Shown in pieces: positions 38,345 to 48,011 of a stretch of DNA of 64,000 nt. The stretch covers positions 1 through 64,000 of the forward strand of contig JADZFK010000097.1 of NCBI GenBank assembly GCA_020849945.1, read 5' to 3'. The position numbers were made by a program, and so were the translations under genes. Source of the stretch: Pirellulales bacterium (GTDB lineage: Bacteria; Planctomycetota; Planctomycetia; Pirellulales; Lacipirellulaceae). The notes under the pieces are model-generated. The model was not told the origin of the DNA, searched no databases, and was given only the letters and a program-made list of their open reading frames with translations. The number at the start of each line of letters is the position of its first letter. The first letter of the stretch is position 1.

Positions 38345-39403
38345 ATGTCCTCCTCTCAGGTTCCTCGATTAAAAGACGTTGCCCGCGCCGCCAATGTGTC
38401 GCTGGCTGCGGCATCGCGTATTTTGCGCGGAGATCGGAAGCGATTCGGCGAGGAGACGTGCCGCCGCGTTCTGGAGGCCTCACAGAAACTCGGTTGGCGA
38501 CGAAATCTACTTGTCAGCGGCATGCAAACGGGGCGCACGCAAACCGTCGGCGTATTGATACCGCCTTTTGATTCCTACTGGATAAGTGTTCTCTCGGGAA
38601 TTCATGAAGCCCTTACCGAGTCGGAGTACCTGCCCATTACCGTTTGGGTTGGCAGCTTGGGCGATATGCCCCACTTTGAAACCGAGGAAGCTCGGGGGCT
38701 GGAGCTGATTAACCGCCTGCTCGATCGCCGAGTTGATGGGCTGATCATGTGGCCGCCTTTCGGGCTGAACTACTATCACCACTTTCCCGAGTTCGTCAAG
38801 CGCCGCGTTCCGGTTGCTGTGATCGATCATTATTCCTCGGTAGCCGATTCTGTCGAAACCGATGAAAAACAGGCCACCGCTTTGGTGGCCGAGCATCTGC
38901 TAAGCCTTGGGCATCGCCGCATTGCCTGTCTTTCCAGCCGCGAAGCTCCTTCGCAAACGTGGGCCATCAAACGCCGCGCATCATTTGAAGAGGCGCTCCG
39001 AAACAGCGGCACCGTTCAGTTTCAAAGTTGGCACCTCAATCAGCAGGGAACCGATGGCCCGGAGGTTGCGCGATCGTTACTGACGAGCGGCTTGAAGCCC
39101 ACCGCCGTCTTTACCGTTTCCGACCACGAAGCGGCCTTCGTGTATTCGGCAGCAAAGGAGCTTGGGCTTTCGATTCCCGGCGACCTCTCTGTGGTGGGCT
39201 TCGCCGATCTCGATTTCGCGGCGACCCTTGTGCCGCCGCTCACGACCATCCGCCAGCGACCGGAGGAAATCGGCCGTCTCTCGGCCAAGCTGATTATCGA
39301 TCGCATAGAAGGTAGGATTGCCGACGAAGCTGCCCCCACGACCGTTTGCGTGCCGGCCGACTTGGTCGAACGTGCTTCAACGGCCCGTGCGCCCTCGAGT
39401 TGA
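38345..39403 (+). CDS. LacI family transcriptional regulator
   Basis: RLKDVARAANVSLAAASRILRGDRKRFGEETCRRV; periplasmic-binding-like C-terminus. Confidence 0.93.
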   Translation: MSSSQVPRLKDVARAANVSLAAASRILRGDRKRFGEETCRRVLEASQKLGWRRNLLVSGMQTGRTQTVGVLIPPFDSYWISVLSGIHEALTESEYLPITVWVGSLGDMPHFETEEARGLELINRLLDRRVDGLIMWPPFGLNYYHHFPEFVKRRVPVAVIDHYSSVADSVETDEKQATALVAEHLLSLGHRRIACLSSREAPSQTWAIKRRASFEEALRNSGTVQFQSWHLNQQGTDGPEVARSLLTSGLKPTAVFTVSDHEAAFVYSAAKELGLSIPGDLSVVGFADLDFAATLVPPLTTIRQRPEEIGRLSAKLIIDRIEGRIADEAAPTTVCVPADLVERASTARAPSS

Positions 39404-39413
39404 AGGCGGCGGT

Positions 39414-40466
39414 TTATCGTTCGCGCGTACTCGTGGGCACCAGCTTGCAGAGGGCTTCGCTCGCCAGCTTTACTTGTTCGCGTGAAACATCGAGGTGCGT
39501 TACGGCGCGGATGCGTTGTGGGGCGGTCGCATTCATGAGGATGCCTGCATCACGAAGTCGAGCCACGAGCGTGGCGGCCGTGCCAAGTTCGGCATCGATC
39601 TGGAAGATCACGATATTCGTGTCGATCGGATCAGGATCGAGCCGCAAGCCTGGGATCGAGCGGATCGACTCAGCCAGCAGCCGGGCGTTTGCATGATCCT
39701 CGACGAGTCGATCGATGTGATTCTCTAGGGCGAACAGCGCACCGGCCGCGATGATGCCCGTTTGCCGCATCGCGCCGCCGAGAGCTTTGCGATGCCGCCG
39801 CGCTTGGCGGATAAGGTTGGCAGGCCCGCACAGGGCCGACCCGACCGGCGCGCCAAGACCTTTCGAAAAGCAAACGCTTACTGTGTCGAAGTGGCTGGCC
39901 CAATGGGCAGCCGGGATTCCGGTCGCCACCACCGCGTTGAAAAGCCTGGCACCATCTAAATGCCGAGCGAGCCCGTTATCGGCTGCCCAACCGCAGATAT
40001 CGACCACCGTATCGTAGGGCTGGACGCGCCCCGCTCCGCGATTGTGTGTATTCTCTAAACACACGAGCCGTGTACGAACACAATGATCGTTGGCCGGCCG
40101 AATCCGGTGCGAGAGCTGCTCCACTCGCAGCACGCCATGCTCGCCTTCCACCGGTTGAGCAGCCAGGCCGAAGAGCTGAGCGTACGCGCCTTGCTCGTAG
40201 CACAGGATGTGGCAGTTCGCTTCGCAAAGAAACTCATCGCCCGGCTGACAGTGCACGCGGAGGCCCAGTTGGTTGCTCATCGTGCCCGAGGGAACGTATA
40301 GGGCTGCCTCCTTGCCCAGCATGTCTGCCACCCGCCGTTCGAGACGAAGGACGGTCGGATCGTCGCCAAACACGTCGTCTCCCACCTCGGCGGAAGCCAT
40401 CGCCGCCCGCATCGCTGCCGTCGGACGAGTTACCGTATCACTTCGCAGATCGACGGGCAGTTCCAT
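39414..40466 (-). CDS. Threonine aldolase family protein (PLP)
   Basis: DLRSDTVTRPTAAMRAAMASAEVGDDVFGDDPTV; HLDGARLFNA; VSVCFSKGLGAPVGS. Confidence 0.92.
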   Translation of the reverse strand: MELPVDLRSDTVTRPTAAMRAAMASAEVGDDVFGDDPTVLRLERRVADMLGKEAALYVPSGTMSNQLGLRVHCQPGDEFLCEANCHILCYEQGAYAQLFGLAAQPVEGEHGVLRVEQLSHRIRPANDHCVRTRLVCLENTHNRGAGRVQPYDTVVDICGWAADNGLARHLDGARLFNAVVATGIPAAHWASHFDTVSVCFSKGLGAPVGSALCGPANLIRQARRHRKALGGAMRQTGIIAAGALFALENHIDRLVEDHANARLLAESIRSIPGLRLDPDPIDTNIVIFQIDAELGTAATLVARLRDAGILMNATAPQRIRAVTHLDVSREQVKLASEALCKLVPTSTRER

Positions 40467-40682
40467 TTCGGGTTTTCTTCGGCCAGGTTTGCGGTGAGAA
40501 TAGCTAGGAGTAGGATATCAACATCCGCGAGATTTACAAGTTAATCGAAGGAGTGCGGAAACTCGTTGAGTTTCATTCCCTCGTCGCGTTCATTAGTTCG
40601 TCGTGGTGAAACGTGAGAAGCGAAGATTGCCGAATGCAGTCGGTCGTTCAGAACCAGTTGTCCTGTCCATCCTTGCTGTCCC

Positions 40683-42050
40683 ATGCCGCTCAACATTCAA
40701 GTTATCGATACACGCCAGGCTGGATCGGCTGCCGCGATTGAAGCACTCCGCTCCAAACTGGCCCCGAGCGGCAACTTGGTGAGCGAGGCGGGGCGGAGGA
40801 AAACAATCGAGGTTTTCGGCGAACCGCTGACGCCGGCCGAGGTTGTCGAACGCATTTGTAGCGACGTGCGGACCAACGGCCTTTCGGCCGTGCTGGGTTA
40901 CTCGGCCCGGCTGGATGGCAAGCAGTTATCGCGTGAAACTTTGCGCGTGCCGGCCGAAGACCTTGCGGCGGCCCATGCCGCGATTGATCCCGCGTTTCTG
41001 GCCACGATTCGTCGTATTCGAGAAAGCATCTTGCGGTTTCAAACGGCGATTCTGCATCGTGATATCGAAGTGCTTGGCCCGCGTGGCAGTGTGTTGCGTC
41101 AGCGTTACTTGCCGCTGGGGCGAGTTGGGATCTGTGTGCCGGGCGGGGCGGCCGCTTACCCGTCCACGGTCCTGATGACGGCCGTGCCAGCCCAGGCGGC
41201 CGGCGTGCGTGAAATCGCGGTTGTCTCTCCTCCTACTACCACGGGAGCGTACAACCGAGATGTCCTCGCGACGTGCCACGAACTTGGCATCCGCGAAGTG
41301 TATCGTTTGGGCGGAGCCCAGGCGGTGGCCTCGCTTGCCTATGGTGTTGAAGGCCTTAATGACGGTCCTCTCTGGAAGGTCGACAAGATTGTTGGGCCTG
41401 GCAACCAATTTGTCGCACTGGCCAAGAAATTCGTATTCGGCGATGTGGATATCGATTCCATCGCTGGGCCAAGCGAGGTCGTCGTGCTTGCCGACGAAAC
41501 CACACGGCCCGATTTTGCGGCTGCGGACCTCATCGCCCAAGCCGAACATGCGCCTGGTTCCAGTGTTCTGATCACATGGCATGAACCGACACTTGCCGCG
41601 GTAGCGGCCGAGCTTGATCGCCAATCGGCCGCCGCCGACCGCGCCGAACTCGCTCGGCAATCGCTCGAGTCGTTTGGGGCGTTGATTCTGGTCGCCGATC
41701 GCCGCGCAGCCGCCGCGCTAGCCAATGACTTGGCTACTGAGCACCTTCACATCGCCTGCCGCGAGCCTGAGGAAATGCTCGCCCAGGTTCGTCACGCTGG
41801 CGCTGTGTTTGTCGGCCCGTTCAGCCCCGTGGCGTTGGGCGATTATGTGGCCGGGCCATCGCACGTTTTGCCCACCGGCGCGACTGCACGTTTCGCAAGC
41901 GGCCTTTCCTCCAACGACTTCTTGCGGTCCAATAGCGTGATTCGTTTTACCCAACAAGGCCTCAACGAGGTGGCCGCCGATGCCATCCTGCTGGCTCAGC
42001 GCGAAGGTCTGACCGCCCACGGCAATAGTGTGAGAATACGAACTCAGTAG
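40683..42050 (+). CDS. hisD: Histidinol dehydrogenase
   Basis: [59 protein letters not shown]. Confidence 0.95.
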   Translation: MPLNIQVIDTRQAGSAAAIEALRSKLAPSGNLVSEAGRRKTIEVFGEPLTPAEVVERICSDVRTNGLSAVLGYSARLDGKQLSRETLRVPAEDLAAAHAAIDPAFLATIRRIRESILRFQTAILHRDIEVLGPRGSVLRQRYLPLGRVGICVPGGAAAYPSTVLMTAVPAQAAGVREIAVVSPPTTTGAYNRDVLATCHELGIREVYRLGGAQAVASLAYGVEGLNDGPLWKVDKIVGPGNQFVALAKKFVFGDVDIDSIAGPSEVVVLADETTRPDFAAADLIAQAEHAPGSSVLITWHEPTLAAVAAELDRQSAAADRAELARQSLESFGALILVADRRAAAALANDLATEHLHIACREPEEMLAQVRHAGAVFVGPFSPVALGDYVAGPSHVLPTGATARFASGLSSNDFLRSNSVIRFTQQGLNEVAADAILLAQREGLTAHGNSVRIRTQ

Positions 42051-42124
42051 CGAAATAGGCACGCAGTCTTCAGTTTTCAGCCCTCGACCCTCGACCCTTC
42101 CGCACTCCCTCCCCCTCGCCCCAC

Positions 42125-43180
42125 ATGCCTTCCGTCCGCCCTAACATTGCTGAAATGAAAGGCTATACCCCTGGCGAACAGCCGCAGGGCGTGGAGAAAT
42201 TCATCAAACTCAATACGAATGAGAATTCGTACCAATGTTCGCCGAAGGTGAAAGCGGCGATTGGCCATGTGGTGCAGGCGGGGTTGCAGAAGTACCCCGA
42301 CCCGTTCGCCACCGCTTTCCGCATTCGCGCGAGCGAACTGCTGGGCATTGCCCCCGATTGGATTCTCTGCGGCAATGGTAGCGATGACATTTTAACGATT
42401 GTTACCCGCGCGTTCGTCGGCACCAGCGACATGGTTCGCTTTGCTAACCCGAGCTATTTGCTTTATCGCACGATGGCCGAGTTGCAGGGGGCGGCCTGCG
42501 ATATTGTGAACTACAACCCGGATTGGTCGCTTCCCCCCGAGTTTTCGCAAGGCAACGACTGGCTGCGGCTCGTTTACCTGGCGAACCCCAACAGTCCGTC
42601 GGGCACGATGATTGCGCCTGCCGAAATCGCGGCGATTGCTGATGTCTTGCCTTGCCCGCTGCTCGTGGATGAAGCTTACGTCGATTTCGCCGAAACGAAT
42701 TGCATCTCGCTTGTAGCCGAGAACGAGAAGGTCATGGTCGCCCGCACGTTGAGCAAGTCGTACGCGTTGGCTGGATTGCGTTTTGGGTACTTGGTGGCCC
42801 AGCCACAGGTTATCCAGGAGCTCAACAAAGTGAAGGATTCGTACAACTGCGATTCACTCTCCATTGCTGGCGCAACGGCGGCGATTGATGACCAGGGGTG
42901 GCTCGCGGAAAATCGTGCCAGGATACTTGCCACACGTGCCCGCATGACCGCTTCGCTCCGCGAGATGGGTATGCAAGTCGTCGATTCGCATGCCAACTTT
43001 GTTTGGTGTACCCATGAGAGCATCCCGGTCGAACCCATCTATCGCCAACTGAAGCAATCTGGCGTTCTGGTTCGGTACATGCTTTACCCTGGGTGGGGAG
43101 ACGGCCTTCGGATTACCGTCGGCACCGATGAGCAAGTCGATGCTTGCCTCGCGCTGCTGAGTGGCCTGGTGGTATCTTGA
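42125..43180 (+). CDS. hisC: Histidinol-phosphate aminotransferase
   Basis: LNTNENSYQCSPKV; NPNSPSGTM; DEAYVDFAE; RTLSKSYALAGLRFGY. Confidence 0.95.
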   Translation: MPSVRPNIAEMKGYTPGEQPQGVEKFIKLNTNENSYQCSPKVKAAIGHVVQAGLQKYPDPFATAFRIRASELLGIAPDWILCGNGSDDILTIVTRAFVGTSDMVRFANPSYLLYRTMAELQGAACDIVNYNPDWSLPPEFSQGNDWLRLVYLANPNSPSGTMIAPAEIAAIADVLPCPLLVDEAYVDFAETNCISLVAENEKVMVARTLSKSYALAGLRFGYLVAQPQVIQELNKVKDSYNCDSLSIAGATAAIDDQGWLAENRARILATRARMTASLREMGMQVVDSHANFVWCTHESIPVEPIYRQLKQSGVLVRYMLYPGWGDGLRITVGTDEQVDACLALLSGLVVS

Positions 43181-43531
43181 TTTGACCAGCCTGCCAGTTT
43201 CCAACACTTTGCCGCCGGTTGCTAGCAGTGGTGGCGGTTCAAGATGGGCATGATGCGCAAACACTGTGTGTTGCATCTGTTGTTGTGGCGCGGTGCGAGT
43301 GCGATAACCGATCCAAACCTTACGGACCGCAAAACCGGTCTGCGCGGCACACCTTCGCGCTCGCGCGGCCTGGGGTGCCAGAACGGTCTGCATGTTGTCG
43401 TTCCTAGGGGGAAGCCCGTGGCTTTCTCCGCAGAATTCGGCCTGGGGCGTAGCGGAAAAGCTCGGCTTTTCGCGGTACGCCGGAACGAAAATGCTTGAAC
43501 GCGCGAACGGTGAATCGCGAAACATGGGGGA

Positions 43532-45013
43532 GTGGGCGTGCTTCAACGCAACATAATACAGACTGCTTGGTGGGGCGCAACAGCCTTAGCAATGCTCTGC
43601 GGCCTTAGCGTTTCGGCAACCCCACCTGTCGTCGCGCAATCGACAGCAGGGCAGATTCTCGAACCGACGATTTGGCAGGGGCCGGAGATGGGTTCGTCCC
43701 AAGCCAGCGGGGTTATCGATCCGTCCGCGACTTCCAATTCCAATCGGTCGGGGTACGCGCCGATACACATGGCCGTTCAACCACCCCCGATCACGCCTCA
43801 GGCACTCGAAGTTTCACCACCCAACCCCGCTGCGATGCCCGACCGATCGCTACTCGAAGCGGGTTCGCTGCAGAGCGGCGGGTCTTCGCAACCACCGCAA
43901 GATGCGAGCATGTCAAGCTCGTCACTGATGTTGCCCGAGGATGAAGCGGCGGTCGTGCCTGGCCAGCGAGTGGGTGTGCGACCTTACGGTGGTGGCCACC
44001 CCACCGATTGGTCGTGGGGCTGTGGCGGCTCGCCTTACCAGAACGGCCCCGGCATGTGCGATGACTACCGCGTCGGCCCACGCTGGCATGTGACGGCCGA
44101 CGGTTTCATCATGTCGCGCGATGAAACCGATCTGACCGCGCTCTCCGATCAGATGATCGCCAACGACCCGACCGGCACAGCGGGCGATCCGCAACTGGAA
44201 AATTTCGATTACGGCCCCGGCGGTCGCATCACGTTCACCAGTCAGGTTCCGAGGTGCATTGGCTATCAGGTGCAGGCCGTATACGAAGGAATCATCGATT
44301 GGGACGCGGCCATCGTGTATCCCAAAACGTCGCCGGTAGCTGGCGCGGGGGCCACTTCCACCCAGCAGCGCAGCCTGCATTACACGTCCGACTTCAACTC
44401 GGCCGAACTGAATTGGCTCACTTCGTACAACGATAACTGGCACCCGTTCTTCGGTGTCCGCTACATCCAGGTGGCCGATCGACTCAACGACTTCCTGAAC
44501 CAAGAAACGCCGTCGCCCTTGGCCGGGGACCCGCCTCAAGGACCGTTCACCGTTACCGATACGAAAAACCTGTTTGATATTGATAACAACCTGATGGGAT
44601 TCCAAATGGGTATCTTGCGGCAATCCTGGTGTATCACGAGGCGATGGAGCATCGAAGGCTTTGCCAGTGGCGGCGTGTATTACAATAAGATCAATTACTT
44701 CAACAAGATGGGCACCTACACCACGCAACAAATTGCCGACGACACATCGACCGCCACGACCGATGAGTCTCGCACCGATTTTGCGGATACCGTCAACAAC
44801 GATGCCTCGGACCTTTCGGAAATTGCCTACGTGGGTGAAGCATCCATCACCGGCGTGTGCCAGCTCAACAAGTGCTGGGCCCTGCGCGGCGGCTACCAGG
44901 TACTATGGATCGACCATGTCCACCTTGCCGACGCCGCCTTCCTCGGCGACCCCGAACAAAGCGATAGCCTCCTCTTCCACGGCTGGCACGCAGGTATCGA
45001 ATGCAGGAGATAG
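43532..45013 (+). CDS. BBP7-type outer-membrane beta-barrel protein
   Basis: N-terminal leader, Pro/Gln-rich linker, then beta-rich region LNWLTSYNDNWHPFFGVRYIQVADRLNDF...CWALRGGYQVLWIDHVHLA. Confidence 0.7.
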   Translation: MGVLQRNIIQTAWWGATALAMLCGLSVSATPPVVAQSTAGQILEPTIWQGPEMGSSQASGVIDPSATSNSNRSGYAPIHMAVQPPPITPQALEVSPPNPAAMPDRSLLEAGSLQSGGSSQPPQDASMSSSSLMLPEDEAAVVPGQRVGVRPYGGGHPTDWSWGCGGSPYQNGPGMCDDYRVGPRWHVTADGFIMSRDETDLTALSDQMIANDPTGTAGDPQLENFDYGPGGRITFTSQVPRCIGYQVQAVYEGIIDWDAAIVYPKTSPVAGAGATSTQQRSLHYTSDFNSAELNWLTSYNDNWHPFFGVRYIQVADRLNDFLNQETPSPLAGDPPQGPFTVTDTKNLFDIDNNLMGFQMGILRQSWCITRRWSIEGFASGGVYYNKINYFNKMGTYTTQQIADDTSTATTDESRTDFADTVNNDASDLSEIAYVGEASITGVCQLNKCWALRGGYQVLWIDHVHLADAAFLGDPEQSDSLLFHGWHAGIECRR

Positions 45014-45332
45014 CATGGCTGGCATGGCTCTTGGTGAAGGCGGCCGGCGAACGATTGGATAGAGTTCGGATCCAGCAGGGACAATCTGTCTTTCGCGTTG
45101 TGAAGCCCCCGGCTCCGAGCTTGTGATGAAATATCAATTCGAGTTAGCGGCGGCCGCAAGGCCGCTGTTATAACCGTCTATTTCCACCACTTGTTTCCAC
45201 CACTTGTGCCGATACCGGTTGCCTACTTTTCAAAAAGTTTCAGCCTCGCTGCCAGAGGCTGAGCCATATTCACTTGAGAATAACCGACCGGGCTGTCGGT
45301 TTCCGAACGTCTCCCGCGGCTTATTGGGAGTG

Positions 45333-46754
45333 CTACGCCCGTGCGTCTGCCAGTCGTCGCGGGTCGGTGCGTGCGATGATCTCGCTGATACCGGTTTGGT
45401 TGAATCCTTTGTAACCATCATTGCGTTCGAGGATTTCGAGGTGCGAGCCAACCGCTCCGTCGCGGCGAAAGCGGTCTGCTTCATCGGTGGAAATGCTCCC
45501 CTCGGCCACCAGTTGGTCGATACGCTTCGGGTCAACCCGCCACATTTCGCCTATTGTGAATGCCTGACGCAAGTAATCGAAGTCGGTGAAGGGTGCCATC
45601 GACGCCACGCCCGTGGCGGCAAGCTGGTCGCGGGCCGCCGCGAAATCGAATTGGCACTCCAAGTGATGCATGCCGGCTTGCAGAAAGGCCTCGCCATGCA
45701 GCGCGCACCACAGCCCCACGGTGCCAAGCTCTCGTCGCTCGGGCAACGTGCCGTGAGCGAAATCGCCGGCCACTTCCTCGGGTGAAAGGTCTACGTCGGC
45801 AAAGATCGTAATCCGCGCCTGCGGCTGTTCGAGCACTTGCGCGCCCCAACCGGCCTCGCGGCCGGCGTAGAACCGTTCGCGGCAGCGGAAGCCCATGAGC
45901 TCCAGCGTGGCGATCAAGTGTGGAAACGCCGCCCGGCTCGAGCGAAATGTGTGATGATCGTGATTCGCCCACCCCAACCCCAATTGGTTCTGTCGCCCGT
46001 ACTGCACTTGCCCTGCTTGGTTTCGCGCCATCCAGTACTCTCGCTCGGCAACAAAGAAAAGGTCGCAAGCCCAATCGGCGCCAATCTCGGCGATGGCCGC
46101 GCGAATCAACCGTTGGGCGTCGTCAAACCCGTTTTCTAGTGTTTCGAAGTGTCGCTCGCGGTGGCGAAATGCATCCAGGTGGCGCACCGCCGCGTCGAGT
46201 TGTTCGGCCGAGTGTTCCATTCCATCGAAGCCATCGTAGCCATGCCGTTCGACCAGTAGCAGCGCGACGCCGTGGCTAATGTCGAGCACCACCCGCCGAA
46301 ACATGCCGCCACGAGGCCCCACGATGGCCGCGGAATCGACCACCGGAAGATCGAGCACGGTCGGCAGCACGGCCAGCGCCGTTTCTGCCGCATCGCAACG
46401 AATCGCCACCGACTCGCAAGCTTCATCAACTTCTTCGACCAGGATCGGCGGAAACATCCCTTGCAAATGACGCAACACGGCACGACTGCGGGATCGGTCT
46501 CGTTCGTATCCGACCGACTCCAATTCATCCACCAACGCGCTCGACCGCGTCGCATCGAGCACGAGGTGATCGATCCAATCCACCATCCTCGTGCCTGTCA
46601 CCAGAAGCATCTGTTCGGAAAGCTGATGGAGGGGCAAGCTGCGCTCGATGAGCGAGTTGAGTGCTCGCTTAACCCACTTCGCGGCCAGCGGCTGAACCTG
46701 CCAGGCAAATCGGTTGTCTGAACTCGATCCAGAAGAGGGGGGGGTGGCAGCCAT
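45333..46754 (-). CDS. Conserved protein, possibly DUF1338/HglS-like (VOC-type) enzyme
   Basis: NHDHHTFRSSRAAFPHLIATLELMGF and SHLEILERNDGYKGFNQTGISEIIARTDPR suggest this; context is next to lysine-catabolism-type genes. Confidence 0.4.
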   Translation of the reverse strand: MAATPPSSGSSSDNRFAWQVQPLAAKWVKRALNSLIERSLPLHQLSEQMLLVTGTRMVDWIDHLVLDATRSSALVDELESVGYERDRSRSRAVLRHLQGMFPPILVEEVDEACESVAIRCDAAETALAVLPTVLDLPVVDSAAIVGPRGGMFRRVVLDISHGVALLLVERHGYDGFDGMEHSAEQLDAAVRHLDAFRHRERHFETLENGFDDAQRLIRAAIAEIGADWACDLFFVAEREYWMARNQAGQVQYGRQNQLGLGWANHDHHTFRSSRAAFPHLIATLELMGFRCRERFYAGREAGWGAQVLEQPQARITIFADVDLSPEEVAGDFAHGTLPERRELGTVGLWCALHGEAFLQAGMHHLECQFDFAAARDQLAATGVASMAPFTDFDYLRQAFTIGEMWRVDPKRIDQLVAEGSISTDEADRFRRDGAVGSHLEILERNDGYKGFNQTGISEIIARTDPRRLADARA

Positions 46755-46880
46755 GCGTAATGCCTCCGCGATGAACGGGTGCTGAATCTCGCGGCCATAT
46801 CAATTATACTGAGCGCGGGGCACTCCAGGCAGGAAAATCGAGTTGAATTCGGTTGGTTTAAAATCTTGGGAGTTGATCCG

Positions 46881-48008
46881 ATGCATCGTGTTTTGCTGTT
46901 GGGGGCGGGGAAAATTGGCCGCATGATCGCCAGGTTCCTCATGGACTCGGTCGATTACGATCTCCTCATCGGCGATGTGAACGAGTCGGCGATCGAGCGC
47001 ATCTCGAAGATGACCGGCGCGGCCGCCCGCCGCGTGGATGCCACGAACCCGGCCGATTTGGCGGCCGCCCTGCAGGGGCGAGATACCGTGCTTTCGGCGC
47101 TCAGTTTTCATCACAACGCCGCGGTGGCCAATGCCGCGCTCCATGCCGGGGCCAGTTACTTCGACCTCACCGAGGATGTTGCAACGAGCGATGCCGTCGC
47201 GGCGATTGCCGAGCACGCGGCCGAGGGGCAAGTCTTTATGCCGCAATGCGGGCTTGCCCCCGGGTTCATTTCCATCGTCGCCAACGATCTCATCAACTGG
47301 TTCGAGCGTGTGGAAACCGTCAAGATGCGAGTCGGCGCTTTGCCGCAGTTCCCCACGGGCGAGTTGAAATACAACCTCACCTGGTCTACCGACGGCCTCA
47401 TCAACGAATATTGCAACCCTTGCGAAGCCATCCACGAAGGGCGTCGCATCGACCTGCTGCCACTCGAAGGCCTTGAACAGTTTTCACTCGACGGCGTTCG
47501 CTACGAAGCTTTCAACACCAGCGGCGGCCTTGGCACCCTCTGCGATTCGCTCGCCGGAAAGGTCCGCGAACTCAACTATAAGACGGTCCGCTACATCGGC
47601 CATCGCAACCTCATGAAGGTCTTTGTCGATGAATTACGCCTTAGCGAACACCGCGAGCAGTTCAAGCAGCTTCTGGAGCGGGCGGTTCCCATCACGTTTC
47701 AAGACGTGGTTGTCACTTTCTGCACCGTCACCGGTTGGCGAAAAGGCCTGCTGGTGCAGAAAAGCGATGCCCGCAAAATCTATCACCAACAAATTGGCGG
47801 CGAAATATGGAGTGCAATCCAAATCACCACAGCCGCTGGCATCTGCGCGGTGCTCGACCTTCACGTTGCCGGCAAGTTGCCTCATCGCGGGCTTCTTATG
47901 CAAGAGCAGGTGGGTCTCGGCGACTTTTTGGCCAACCGATTCGGCAAATTCTACCAATCTCAAATGGCGACTCGGTTTAGCGCCGGCGTCGTTGGCGAGG
48001 AAGATTGA
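46881..48008 (+). CDS. Saccharopine dehydrogenase family protein
   Basis: MHRVLLLGAGKIGRMIARFL; DLTEDVATSDAV; MPQCGLAPGFISIVANDL. Confidence 0.88.
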   Translation: MHRVLLLGAGKIGRMIARFLMDSVDYDLLIGDVNESAIERISKMTGAAARRVDATNPADLAAALQGRDTVLSALSFHHNAAVANAALHAGASYFDLTEDVATSDAVAAIAEHAAEGQVFMPQCGLAPGFISIVANDLINWFERVETVKMRVGALPQFPTGELKYNLTWSTDGLINEYCNPCEAIHEGRRIDLLPLEGLEQFSLDGVRYEAFNTSGGLGTLCDSLAGKVRELNYKTVRYIGHRNLMKVFVDELRLSEHREQFKQLLERAVPITFQDVVVTFCTVTGWRKGLLVQKSDARKIYHQQIGGEIWSAIQITTAAGICAVLDLHVAGKLPHRGLLMQEQVGLGDFLANRFGKFYQSQMATRFSAGVVGEED

Positions 48009-48011
48009 TTC

